From assembly GCF_004362825.1 (NCBI RefSeq), contig NZ_SNXZ01000006.1, forward strand, positions 248,001 to 312,000: DNA of 64,000 nt, in the 5' to 3' direction. Both the position numbers and the translations under genes were made by a program. Shown here in pieces: positions 16,942 through 25,422 of this stretch (position 1 is the first letter of the stretch; every line of letters begins with the position of its first letter). Below the pieces are notes generated by a model that had not been told where the DNA came from, made no database searches, and was given only the letters and a program-made list of their open reading frames with translations. The stretch comes from Labedaea rhizosphaerae. GTDB taxonomy: Bacteria; Actinomycetota; Actinomycetes; Mycobacteriales; Pseudonocardiaceae.

Positions 16942-18042
16942 GTGACCGTGAGCCGCTCGACGCGAAGGGACGCCGACGCGCTCCCCGAGCGGTCACGGTC
17001 CACAGCCAGTTCGGCTCGATCGCGCCCGGGGACGCCGCGCAGCGCCACCGAAGACCGCTATCGCCGGGGTGCCCGGCGGACCAAGGCGCAGCCGCTCGCC
17101 GCCTCGTGGGAGCCGGACGCGAGTGAGGCGTCGGCCGTGCGCCCGGCGCGGCCGAAGAAGCGCGGGATCGCGGGCATCGTGTCCACCTACGGCTGGCGCG
17201 TGTACGCGGTGCCGATCCTGGTCGCGTTGACCGTCCTGGTGCTGATCAAGGTGACCGGTCCAGGCCCGGACAACTCGCCTGACCAGACCGCCGCCGACGC
17301 GAGCACGGCCCAGGGCGGCACCCCCAGCACGCCGCAGGCCACCGAGGAACCGCCGACCCCGGTCAACGACGCGAAGGTGCCGACCGCGGAACTGCCCAAG
17401 GGCGGCCCGTACGCCCAGAGCGGCTCGGCGACGTGGCGCGTGCTGCCCGGCACCACGAAGCGCGTGGGCACCGGCGGGCGGCTCTACACGTACTCGGTCG
17501 AGGTGGAGAACGGCATCGACCCGGCCATGTACGGCGACGACAGCGACTTCAGCAAGCTCGTCGACCAGACCCTCGCCGACCCGCGCGGCTGGACCGGCAC
17601 CGGCGACGTCTCCGTCCAGCGGGTCGACCCGAACGTGACCAGGCCGGACATCCGGATCAGCCTGTCCACCCCGAACACCGTGCACCGCGCCGACTACTGC
17701 GGCTACTCGATCCACTACGAGTCCTCGTGCTGGCGCAGCAGCAAGGGCCGCGTGATGATCAACCTGGCCCGCTGGGTGCGCGGCGCGATCGCCTTCAACG
17801 GCGACATGCTGACCTACCACCAGTACGCGCTCAACCACGAGATCGGCCACGCCTTCGGCAACCACCACGTGGGCTGCCAGAAGGACGGCGGGCTGGCGCC
17901 GGTGATGATGCAGCAGACCTTCGGCGTGGCCAACGACTACGTCGCCAAGCTGAACCAGGTCGACCCGACCAACCGCGACGCCGTGCCCAGCGACCACAAG
18001 GTCTGCAAGCCCAACGCCTGGCCGAAGCCACAGGTCAACTAG
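16942..18042 (+). CDS. DUF3152 membrane-anchored zinc-protease-like protein
   Basis: A 366-residue type II membrane protein: a basic cytoplasmic N-terminus, one transmembrane helix at about residues 86-105, a Thr/Pro-rich linker to about 150, then an extracellular DUF3152 domain. The domain contains HEIGHAFGNHH, an HExxHxxGxxH metzincin-type zinc motif, and conserved Cys residues (DYCGY, SSCW, HVGCQ, KVCK) that could form disulfides. It probably acts outside the membrane as a protease, though activity is unproven for the family. GTG at 16942 was kept; GTG at 16948 is equally possible. The adjacency to moeZ matches mycobacteria (Rv3207c/Rv3206c). Confidence 0.85.
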   Translation: MTVSRSTRRDADALPERSRSTASSARSRPGTPRSATEDRYRRGARRTKAQPLAASWEPDASEASAVRPARPKKRGIAGIVSTYGWRVYAVPILVALTVLVLIKVTGPGPDNSPDQTAADASTAQGGTPSTPQATEEPPTPVNDAKVPTAELPKGGPYAQSGSATWRVLPGTTKRVGTGGRLYTYSVEVENGIDPAMYGDDSDFSKLVDQTLADPRGWTGTGDVSVQRVDPNVTRPDIRISLSTPNTVHRADYCGYSIHYESSCWRSSKGRVMINLARWVRGAIAFNGDMLTYHQYALNHEIGHAFGNHHVGCQKDGGLAPVMMQQTFGVANDYVAKLNQVDPTNRDAVPSDHKVCKPNAWPKPQVN

Positions 18043-18151
18043 CCCGTTCCAGCATCCGGGAAGAAACCTCGGTCACCGCACAACGGAAGACAAGGCACGG
18101 CGCCAGCGTTGAGACTGGGTAAGCAACCAGTGTTGAACTGAGGAGCCTCAC

Positions 18152-19324
18152 ATGACCTTGCCGCCGCTCGTGGAGCCGGCAGCGGAGCTGACGAAGGACG
18201 AGGTCGCCCGCTACAGCAGGCACCTGATCATCCCGGATGTCGGGATGGACGGCCAGAAGCGGCTCAAGAACGCCAAGGTGCTGGTCGTCGGTGCGGGCGG
18301 TTTGGGTTCGCCCGCGTTGCTGTACCTGGCCGCGGCCGGCGTCGGCACCCTGGGCGTGATCGACTTCGACGTGGTCGACGAGTCCAACCTGCAGCGCCAG
18401 GTGATCCACGGCCAGTCCGACGTGGGCAAGCCGAAGGTCGTCTCGGCCGCCGAGTCCGTCGCCGAGATCAACCCGCTGATCACCCTGAACGTGCACCAGG
18501 AGCAGCTCAGCACCGAGAACGCGCGGGAGCTGTTCCGCGAGTACGACCTGATCCTGGACGGCACCGACAACTTCGCCACCCGCTACCTGGTCAACGACGC
18601 CGCCGTGCTGGAGGGCAAGCCCTACGTGTGGGGCTCGATCTTCCGGTTCGAGGGCCAGGTCAGCGTGTTCTGGGAGGAAGCGCCGAACGGGCAGGGCCTG
18701 AACTACCGCGACCTCTACCCCGAGCCGCCGCCGCCCGGCATGGTCCCGTCGTGCGCCGAGGGCGGCGTGCTGGGCGTGCTGTGCGCGTCCATCGGCTCGG
18801 TCATGGTGACCGAGGCGATCAAGCTGATCACCGGCATCGGTGAGCCGCTGCTCGGGCGGCTGATGGTGTACGACGCGCTGGAGATGTCGTACCGCACCGT
18901 CAAGATCCGCAAGGACCCGGAGACCAAGCCGATCACCGAGCTGATCGACTACGACGCGTTCTGCGGGGTCGTGTCCGACGCGGCCCAGGATGCGGCGGCC
19001 GGGCACACGATCACGCCGCGCGAGCTCAAGGAGAAGTTCGACCGGGGCGACGACTTCGCCCTGATCGACGTCCGCGAGCCGCACGAGTTCGAGATCGTCC
19101 GCATCCCGAACTCGGTGCTGATCCCCAAGGACCGGATCCTGTCGGGCGAGGCGCTGTCGGAACTGCCGCAGGACAAGCCGATCGTGCTGCACTGCAAGTC
19201 CGGTGGCCGGTCCGCGGAGGCGCTCGCCGCGCTGCACAAGGCGGGCTTCCGCGACGCCGTGCACGTCGGCGGTGGCGTGCTGGGCTGGGCTCGCGACGTG
19301 GATCCGTCCCTGCCCACGTACTGA
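18152..19324 (+). CDS. moeZ: Adenylyltransferase/sulfurtransferase MoeZ
   Basis: A 390-residue two-domain enzyme. Residues about 15-250 are a ThiF/MoeB/E1-like adenylation domain (GAGGLGSPAL nucleotide loop, DGTDNFATRYLVND). Residues about 280-385 are a rhodanese domain with the persulfide Cys in LHCKSGGRS. MoeZ adenylates the C-terminal glycine of small sulfur-carrier proteins (MoaD, CysO, ThiS type) and loads sulfur on them, serving molybdopterin, cysteine and other sulfur pathways. The ATG at 18152 has a GAGGAG site. Length and domain order are typical of actinobacterial MoeZ. Confidence 0.95.
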   Translation: MTLPPLVEPAAELTKDEVARYSRHLIIPDVGMDGQKRLKNAKVLVVGAGGLGSPALLYLAAAGVGTLGVIDFDVVDESNLQRQVIHGQSDVGKPKVVSAAESVAEINPLITLNVHQEQLSTENARELFREYDLILDGTDNFATRYLVNDAAVLEGKPYVWGSIFRFEGQVSVFWEEAPNGQGLNYRDLYPEPPPPGMVPSCAEGGVLGVLCASIGSVMVTEAIKLITGIGEPLLGRLMVYDALEMSYRTVKIRKDPETKPITELIDYDAFCGVVSDAAQDAAAGHTITPRELKEKFDRGDDFALIDVREPHEFEIVRIPNSVLIPKDRILSGEALSELPQDKPIVLHCKSGGRSAEALAALHKAGFRDAVHVGGGVLGWARDVDPSLPTY

Positions 19325-19329
19325 GGCCC

Positions 19330-19374
19330 TGAATGGCCCATTCGCGGCGTTGAGCGCTGCGAATGGGCCATTCA
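19330..19374. terminator. Perfect 16-bp inverted repeat after moeZ
   Basis: TGAATGGCCCATTCGC (19330-19345) pairs perfectly with 19359-19374 across a 13-nt loop that is itself partly palindromic. It lies 5 nt after the moeZ stop and may act as a terminator; no U-tract follows. Its sequence could also belong to a dispersed intergenic repeat. Confidence 0.65.
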
Positions 19375-19425
19375 TGGCATGTCGTCGACCACCAGATGCG
19401 GCCGGGCGCGATACCGTGCCGGGTT

Positions 19426-20226
19426 GTGACTTCCGCTCGCGCGCCCGAACCGCCACCGCAACACGTTCGCGCCGCGTTCGGCGCGAAGGACGCCACCCCG
19501 GAGCTGATCGACGCCGGCCCCGTGTGGCGCTGCGACGACGTCGCGTTGCGCCCGGCCACCAACCCGGCCGAGGCCGCGTGGGTCGCGAAGACCCTGGGTG
19601 ACCTGCACGTTCCCGACCTGCGCGTCGGCCGTCCGCTGCGCTCCAGCGACGGCCGGTGGGTGGTCGGCGGCTGGGCCGCGTGCCGCCACATCGAGGGCCG
19701 CGCCGAGCCGCGCTACGACGACATCGTGTCGCTGTCGATGCGCCTGCACCAGGCCACCGCGGACCTGCCGCGGCCGAAGTTCATCGAGAACCGCGCCGAC
19801 GTGTTCGCCATGGCCGACCGGGCCGCGTGGGGCGAGCAGGACGCGCCGCTGGACGCCGCGCTCGGCGGCAAGCTCTTCGACTCGCTCGCCGAGGGCCGCA
19901 AGGACCTCGAGCTGCGCAGCCAGGTCGTGCATGGCGACCTGTTCGGCAACGTCCTGTTCGTCGGCGACGCGGCGCCCGGGCTGATCGACTTCACCGCGTT
20001 CTACCGCCCGCCGGAGTGGGCCGCGGCCGTCGTGGTCGTGGACGCGCTCGCGTGGGGTGGCGCGGACGAGGCCATCCTGCAGCGCTGGTCGCACCTGGCG
20101 GAGTGGCCGCAGGTGCTGCGCCACGCCACCCTGTTCCGGCTCGCGGTGCACGCCTTGCACCCGTTGTCCACCGAGCGTTCGCTGCGTGGCATCGAGCGGG
20201 TCGCGCGCCAGGTCGAGGCGCTCTAG
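19426..20226 (+). CDS. TIGR02569-type aminoglycoside phosphotransferase-like protein
   Basis: A 266-residue protein of the actinobacterial TIGR02569 family (Rv3205c-like). It has a weak kinase-like fold: the HGDLFGNVLF segment corresponds to the catalytic loop HxDxxxxN and LIDF to the metal-binding Asp. The residues are largely in place, so a phosphotransferase is possible, but no substrate is known. GTG at 19426 was chosen because the preceding frame lacks coding character and runs into the moeZ hairpin. It converges with and overlaps, by the stop codon, the membrane protein gene at 20223. Confidence 0.8.
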   Translation: MTSARAPEPPPQHVRAAFGAKDATPELIDAGPVWRCDDVALRPATNPAEAAWVAKTLGDLHVPDLRVGRPLRSSDGRWVVGGWAACRHIEGRAEPRYDDIVSLSMRLHQATADLPRPKFIENRADVFAMADRAAWGEQDAPLDAALGGKLFDSLAEGRKDLELRSQVVHGDLFGNVLFVGDAAPGLIDFTAFYRPPEWAAAVVVVDALAWGGADEAILQRWSHLAEWPQVLRHATLFRLAVHALHPLSTERSLRGIERVARQVEAL

Positions 20227-20786
20227 AGCGGGACCGCGACCTCCTCGGTCAGCAGCAGCGCCAGATTTGCCGCGGCCAGCCGCACGAGGGGGAAGACACC
20301 GCCCACGAGCGCGGCACCCACGAGCACCAGCACCACCGCCGCGCCGAGGGCCGCGCCGGCCAGCCGAGGTGACCGGGCGAGCACCGCTGCCACCACCGCG
20401 AACGGCAGTCCACCACCGACGTACGCGAGGACGAGCAGCACGGCGGGCGCCCAGTTCAGGGCCAGCACCACGGTCGCCGCGCAGCCCCAGCCCGCGAGCC
20501 CGCCGACCAGCACCACCAGCGTCCACAGGGCCTGGCCGCGCGCGTGCCCGGTCAGCCACGAGTCCGCGTGCCGGGACAGCGCCGCGAGCGCCACGACGAG
20601 CACGGCGATCAGCAGGAGCACCAGGAACGCCGCCGCTCCGAGTTCCGTCACCGGCTGCAGGACCACGTCGCCGGTGCCGTTCAGCACGAAGACCAGAGCC
20701 ACCGTGCCCAACGTCAGCGAACCGGCCGCCCACACGCCCAAGAGTCCCCGCATGGTCCGATTGTGCACAGCACTGGTCGGCGCCAT
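20223..20786 (-). CDS. Small polytopic membrane protein, unknown
   Basis: A 187-residue hydrophobic protein with about five transmembrane helices and no charged catalytic motif that I recognise. The start is uncertain: ATG at 20753 (MRGLLGVW) would place the first helix at the N-terminus, while the longer form at 20786 adds MAPTSAVHNRT. It is on the same strand as, and just beyond, the ATP-grasp gene. Function unknown. Confidence 0.65.
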   Translation of the reverse strand: MAPTSAVHNRTMRGLLGVWAAGSLTLGTVALVFVLNGTGDVVLQPVTELGAAAFLVLLLIAVLVVALAALSRHADSWLTGHARGQALWTLVVLVGGLAGWGCAATVVLALNWAPAVLLVLAYVGGGLPFAVVAAVLARSPRLAGAALGAAVVLVLVGAALVGGVFPLVRLAAANLALLLTEEVAVPL

Positions 20787-20805
20787 TCCCGAATCGACGA
20801 GCAGC

Positions 20806-22029
20806 TCAGGTGGTCACCGGCTGCGGCTGGTCAGGCTGGACCATGATGTCCAGCGCGGTCACGGCCTCGGCCAGCAGGACGGGCAACTCGTCGTGGGTGT
20901 CCGCGCCGACCACGACCCAGCCGAGTTTGCGCCCGGCCTCGGTGAACGGCAGCACCCGGTCGCCGGGGTGGGCGAACAGGTCGACGGCGTGCACCTGCGG
21001 CAGAGCGCGCACCCGGTCCAGCCCTTCGGCGGCGACCAGTTCGCCCGGTTCGGACAGCGGTGAGATCAGCACGTGCAACTGGCCCGCGCGGTGCCACCGC
21101 GCGGTGAGGTCCACCGGCTGACCGGTCGCCAGGTCCAGCAGCGCGGCGACGACGTCCACACCGGACACGGCGTGCGCCAGTTGCGGGAAGCCGTTGCCCG
21201 ACATCCGTGCGCCCACTTCGAGGAAGTAGCAGGTGCCGTCATCGGTGACGATCACGTCGAAGTTGGCGGGGCCGTCGGTCAGGTCGAAGGCGAGGCACAA
21301 CCGGTGCGCGTCGGCGATCAGTGCCGCTGCCGTGGCGTCGGCCAGCCGGGCGGGAGCGATGTGCCCACCGATGAGGAAGCTGGGGCCCGGGATGACCTGC
21401 TTCTCGGTGATGATCGAGTGCGCGACCTGACCATCGATCATGAACACGTTGACCGTGTAGTCGGTCCCGATCACTTGTTCCTCGACGATCACCGCGCCGC
21501 GCACCGAACTCGCCATCGCCGACTCGAGCGCGGCGTCCAGCGCCGCGGGTACCGCGACGCCCTGCACGCCGCGCCCGCCCGAGGCGTCGGTCGGCTTCAC
21601 CACGACCGGGAACCGGAACCCACTGACCACATCGGACAGCTCGATGAGATCCGCGGACTGCACCCACCGGTAGGTCGGGATACCCGCGGCGGTCGCGATC
21701 CGGTGGAACGCCGCCTTGTCCATGGACACCGTGACGGCCGCGTTCGGGAACTGCCACGGGGTGCCGAAGTGCCGGGAGAGCTCGCACCAGGACCGCAGGC
21801 AGGTGTCCGCCGCGGTGGACACCACCCCGGCGATCTCGCGACCGGCCAGTGCGTCGGCGATGGCCGCGTGGTCGGTGGTGGAGATGCGCAGGAACTCGTC
21901 GGCCAGCGCGACCGCCGGCCGGTCGGATCGCATGTCCACCGCGATGGTCCGCAGGCCCCGCTTGCGTGCCTCGCGGTACAGGGCGACCTGTTCCTCGCCG
22001 GCCCCGAGCACGAGCAGCGCCCCGCTCAC
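20806..22029 (-). CDS. ATP-grasp ligase
   Basis: A 407-residue ATP-grasp enzyme. Residues 1-110 form the N-terminal lobe (VLGAGEEQVALY), then the ATP-binding core with VVKPTDASGGRGVQGV and VIVEEQVIGTDYTVNVF, and the metal-binding end CYFLEVGARMSGNG. These enzymes join a carboxylate, activated as acyl phosphate, to an amine or other nucleophile. The GTG at 22029 overlaps the upstream GT2 stop as GTGA. In the operon epimerase, GT2, ATP-grasp it may add an amino acid or similar group to a sugar or lipid intermediate; that role is inference. Confidence 0.85.
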   Translation of the reverse strand: MSGALLVLGAGEEQVALYREARKRGLRTIAVDMRSDRPAVALADEFLRISTTDHAAIADALAGREIAGVVSTAADTCLRSWCELSRHFGTPWQFPNAAVTVSMDKAAFHRIATAAGIPTYRWVQSADLIELSDVVSGFRFPVVVKPTDASGGRGVQGVAVPAALDAALESAMASSVRGAVIVEEQVIGTDYTVNVFMIDGQVAHSIITEKQVIPGPSFLIGGHIAPARLADATAAALIADAHRLCLAFDLTDGPANFDVIVTDDGTCYFLEVGARMSGNGFPQLAHAVSGVDVVAALLDLATGQPVDLTARWHRAGQLHVLISPLSEPGELVAAEGLDRVRALPQVHAVDLFAHPGDRVLPFTEAGRKLGWVVVGADTHDELPVLLAEAVTALDIMVQPDQPQPVTT

Positions 22030-23072
22030 GTCGTCACCTCCAGGTCCTGGGTCGCCGGCACCGACGAGGGCACGGCCAGCGACACGGGCGCCGGTCGCCG
22101 CGTGGGCACCGGGGCGCGCACGCCACGGTCGATGGTGTCCTCGGGCACGACGTCCACATTGGCCTCGCGGACGTAGTACCGCCGCCGGGTCGGGACGTCG
22201 AGCATCCGCCGGTGCAGGTACCGCCCGATCAACCCGACCGCCCCGGCGATGAGGGCGCCGGCGAGCAACCCGGCGGCGCCGAGCACACCGCCGCCGGCCA
22301 CCCCGGTGGCGCCGAGCACCGCGAAGACCACGCCGAGCGTCGCCGCCAGGGCGCACAGGAGGTACGCCGCGTTCAACGGCCGCCAGGAGAAGCCGAACAG
22401 CAGCTCGAACGCGTCCCCGGCGAGCCGGCCGAACCGGAACTTGGACTGCCCTTGGTCGCGGGCGGCGTGCTGCACCGGCACGGTGGTGTACCGCGCGCCG
22501 ATCTGCGGGCCCTTGGCCACGAAGTGCGAGTTGCCGGTCGGCAGGTTCACGATCGTGCGGCCGACCTCGGTGCGCACCACCCGGAACGAGGTCGCGCCCT
22601 GCGGCACCTCGATGTGCAGCAGCCGCCGCGCGATCTGGTGGGTACCCGCGGCCCCGATCCGCCGCAGCACCCCGTCCTTGCGTTCCCGGCGGATGCCGAA
22701 CACCAGGTCGTAGCCCTGCGCCGCGGTTTCCAGGAGCAGCCAGATCTCGCTGGGCGGGAACTGCAGGTCCGCGTCGAGTTGCACGGCCCATGGTTTGCTC
22801 GCGTACCGGAACGCGGCGGTGACGGCGGCGGGGAGCCCGAAGTTGCGGGTGAACGACAGGTAGCGCACGCGCGGGTCGGACTCGGCGATGCGCTTGATGC
22901 GCGCCAGCGTGTCGTCGCCGCTGCCGTCGTCGACGAACAGGATCTCCAGGTTCGCCACCGCGGCCAGCGCGTCGCTCACCGCGCGGTAGGCGACGTCGAC
23001 CTGGGCGCCCTCGTTGTAGCAGGGCACGATCGCGGTGAGGCCGGTTTCTTCCGGCAACAGGTCGTGGTCCAT
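22026..23072 (-). CDS. GT2 glycosyltransferase, polyprenyl-phosphate type
   Basis: A 348-residue protein: GT-A catalytic domain (IVPCYNEG, LFVDDGSGDDT, and the metal-binding DADLQFPP) followed by two transmembrane helices at about residues 235-290 and a C-terminal cytoplasmic tail. The HRRMLDVPTRRRYYVRE stretch after the second helix resembles DPM1/GtrB/ArnC-type enzymes, which charge polyprenyl phosphate with a single sugar. The ATG at 23072 shares a base with the upstream epimerase stop (TGATG). Its product would be a lipid-linked sugar for use outside the membrane. Confidence 0.87.
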   Translation of the reverse strand: MDHDLLPEETGLTAIVPCYNEGAQVDVAYRAVSDALAAVANLEILFVDDGSGDDTLARIKRIAESDPRVRYLSFTRNFGLPAAVTAAFRYASKPWAVQLDADLQFPPSEIWLLLETAAQGYDLVFGIRRERKDGVLRRIGAAGTHQIARRLLHIEVPQGATSFRVVRTEVGRTIVNLPTGNSHFVAKGPQIGARYTTVPVQHAARDQGQSKFRFGRLAGDAFELLFGFSWRPLNAAYLLCALAATLGVVFAVLGATGVAGGGVLGAAGLLAGALIAGAVGLIGRYLHRRMLDVPTRRRYYVREANVDVVPEDTIDRGVRAPVPTRRPAPVSLAVPSSVPATQDLEVTT

Positions 23073-24079
23073 CACATCAACCGGTTGGTCCACGTACGCG
23101 GGGTCAGCTCGTTGACGATCTCGAGCTCGAGGTTGTAGTCGAACTCGCGCGGGCCGGCCGAGGCGATCCACTCCACCATCTCGGTCAGCCCCTCGCGCAG
23201 GCCGACCTGGGTGCGGTAGCCCAGCAGCCGGCGTGCCTTGTCCGAACTGCACGTGGCGTGGTGCACCTCGAGCGGGCGCGCCGGCATGAACACCGGGTCG
23301 CACTCGACGCCGACGATGTCGCAGATGGTCTGCGCCAGCTCCAGCACGCTGACCATGCCCTCGTCCGGGCCGACGTTGACGATCTCGCCCTGCACCTGCG
23401 GGTCGAGCGCGAGCTTGGTCAGGCAGGACACCACGTCGGAGACGAAGCTGAAGCACCGCAACTGGCTGCCGTCGCCGTAGACCACCGGCTGCTTGCCGCG
23501 CAGCACGCGGTTGATCATGATGGCGGCGACGTTGCGGTACGGGTCGTCGTAGCGCTGCCTGGTGCCGATGATGTTGTGCGGCACCGCGATGTTGTACTCC
23601 ATCCCGTGCACCGCGGAGATCGCCCGGACCTGGAGGTCGGCGGCGTACTTGGCGATGCCGTACGGGGTGAGCGGCTCCGGCGTCATGTCCTCTGTGAACG
23701 GTGGGCGCAGCCGGCCGTAGCGGGACATGGACGAGCAGTGCACGAACCGGCCGACGCCGGCGCGCACCGAGGCGGAGAGCATGGCGACGGTCGCGGAAGT
23801 CGTGTGCTCGTGCACCAGGAACGGTGCGAACACCGAGAGCCCCTCGTACGGTGCCGCCGCGCAGTGGAAGACCACGTCGACGTCGCGCAGCATCGACTCG
23901 TACTGCCCGGCGTCGCGGCAGTCGGCCTCGGCGAACTCCACTGCGGACGGAACGTTCTCCTTGAACCCGTCCATCATGTTGTCGATGCCGCGGACCTCGT
24001 GCCCCAGCGCCAGCATGGTGTCCGCGACGTGGCTACCAAGGAATCCGGCAACCCCCGTCACCATGATGACCTTCGTCAT
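23072..24079 (-). CDS. NAD-dependent sugar epimerase
   Basis: A 335-residue extended SDR: NAD motif GVAGFLG near residue 8, catalytic Tyr-x3-Lys as YGIAK near residue 150 with preceding CSSMSRYG, and a C-terminal substrate domain typical of UDP-glucose 4-epimerase relatives. It is the first gene of the minus-strand operon with GT2 and ATP-grasp, which indicates that it makes the nucleotide sugar used there. The ATG at 24079 follows a GGGG ribosome site. The exact sugar cannot be called. Confidence 0.86.
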   Translation of the reverse strand: MTKVIMVTGVAGFLGSHVADTMLALGHEVRGIDNMMDGFKENVPSAVEFAEADCRDAGQYESMLRDVDVVFHCAAAPYEGLSVFAPFLVHEHTTSATVAMLSASVRAGVGRFVHCSSMSRYGRLRPPFTEDMTPEPLTPYGIAKYAADLQVRAISAVHGMEYNIAVPHNIIGTRQRYDDPYRNVAAIMINRVLRGKQPVVYGDGSQLRCFSFVSDVVSCLTKLALDPQVQGEIVNVGPDEGMVSVLELAQTICDIVGVECDPVFMPARPLEVHHATCSSDKARRLLGYRTQVGLREGLTEMVEWIASAGPREFDYNLELEIVNELTPRTWTNRLM

Positions 24080-24429
24080 CGGTGTGCCCCATTTCCCGTG
24101 CGCGCCCGGGCATCACGAGGCAGCCTTCGACGGCGTCCCACTCGGGCGGGGCGCTGCCGGAACAAGGCTGCCAGTGGCGCTCGAAGCACTGGCTGTGAAG
24201 AGATCGGCGGACTCTAACAAGCTGGACGACCGGCGTGGAAGGTTTCCTACCGGCCATTTCCGGCAACGGCCGAACATTGTGTAAAGGTTTACTCCATACA
24301 GTCGAGTGCCACGCCTTTGGTTATGACCGAATGCGGTCGGACGGTCGCGGAAATGTGATCACGCCGTTCGACGTCCGGACCGGGGTTAGGGTTCGATGGC
24401 GGTCGGCGACAGGGGAAAGGGGTTGCGCT
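24080..24429. other. Divergent promoter region of the envelope locus
   Basis: No gene is seen in these 350 bases. They separate the divergent epimerase and FemAB-like genes. A comparatively AT-rich tract lies at about 24270-24345 and probably carries promoters. A 9-bp inverted repeat (GGCAGCCTT at 24119-24127 with 24164-24172) sits near the epimerase start. AAAGGGG at 24415-24421 is the ribosome site of the next gene. Confidence 0.45.
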
Positions 24430-25422
24430 GTGCGCACGGAAATGGTGGATCCGGTTACCGAACCGATTCCGTACGCCTGGGACGCTTTCGTGAAGGAGGA
24501 GTCGCTGCCGGTGCTCTGGCACGGTCGCACCCTGGCCACCGCGTCCTGGCTCGGGCAGACGCCGAGCGTGCTGTGCGCGGTCACCGACGGCCCCCGGACC
24601 GTCGCCCTGTTCTTCGGCCGGCTGCAGGGCCTGAGCGACCCCCGCCGCTACCACGCGCCCGCCGAGGCGGCGCCAGGCTTCTTCGAGTGCCGCCTCTACC
24701 CGGGGTCGCTGGCCGGGTACCGGTTCGACGAGCGGCTGGATGCCGCAGGTCAGGCGGCTGCCGTCGCGGCGTTCGAGTCCGCGTTGCGGGCCCGGTTCGG
24801 CAGGCGGGTGGCCGGTGTCGCCTACCGGCACGTCGCGCCGGAGCACGTGGCCGCGGTGCGTGGCCGCAACCGGCTGGTGCGTCCCGTGCAACCGGAGCCG
24901 GTGCTGTACAACCGCTGGTCGGACCCCGGCCAGTACCGGGCTGAGCTGCCCGGCAAGTGGCGTTCGCAGCTGCGCAAGGTGCAGGCCACGGTGGCCGCGG
25001 ACCCCACGTTGTCGGTGCGCCTGTGCCCCGAGGTGCCCGAGCGGGAGGCGACCCGGCTCGTGCAGCAGATCGGCCGCAGGCACCGGCCGTGGTGGCTGAT
25101 CCGCCCGCCGATCCCGGAGAGCTACTTCCGGGTGCTCAACGAGGACCCCGGTACCGAGTTCGTGTGCTACTTCTCCGGCGAGCGGTTGCTGGCGCTCTCC
25201 ACCGTGCACGACACCGGCACGGAGCTGCAGATGAGCCACTGGGGGAGCCGGGACCGCACCGACGGCGGCAGGCAGAACATCTACTTCGACCAGTTCCTGC
25301 GGGTGGCCGACCTGATGATCGACCGCGGCCGGGCCCTGACCCGGTTCGGCAAGGGCATGACCGAGATCAAGGCGCGGTTCGCCACCACGCAGGAGTCCCG
25401 CTTCCTGGTGGCCGGCCGATGA
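24430..25422 (+). CDS. FemAB-like GNAT-fold acyltransferase A
   Basis: A 330-residue protein with the double-GNAT layout of the FemAB/BioF2-like (PF13480-type) transferases. It shares with the proteins at 29444 and 30475 an N-terminal DP-x-x-EPxxW block and a C-terminal GGRQNIYFDQFL...GKGMTEIK block. FemAB relatives transfer aminoacyl or acyl groups to peptidoglycan or cell-surface glycans. GTG at 24430 lies 8 nt after AAAGGGG; ATG at 24442 is the alternative. The stop overlaps the following zinc-ribbon gene as ATGA. Donor and acceptor are unknown; aminoacyl-tRNA or acyl-CoA are both possible. Confidence 0.75.
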   Translation: MRTEMVDPVTEPIPYAWDAFVKEESLPVLWHGRTLATASWLGQTPSVLCAVTDGPRTVALFFGRLQGLSDPRRYHAPAEAAPGFFECRLYPGSLAGYRFDERLDAAGQAAAVAAFESALRARFGRRVAGVAYRHVAPEHVAAVRGRNRLVRPVQPEPVLYNRWSDPGQYRAELPGKWRSQLRKVQATVAADPTLSVRLCPEVPEREATRLVQQIGRRHRPWWLIRPPIPESYFRVLNEDPGTEFVCYFSGERLLALSTVHDTGTELQMSHWGSRDRTDGGRQNIYFDQFLRVADLMIDRGRALTRFGKGMTEIKARFATTQESRFLVAGR

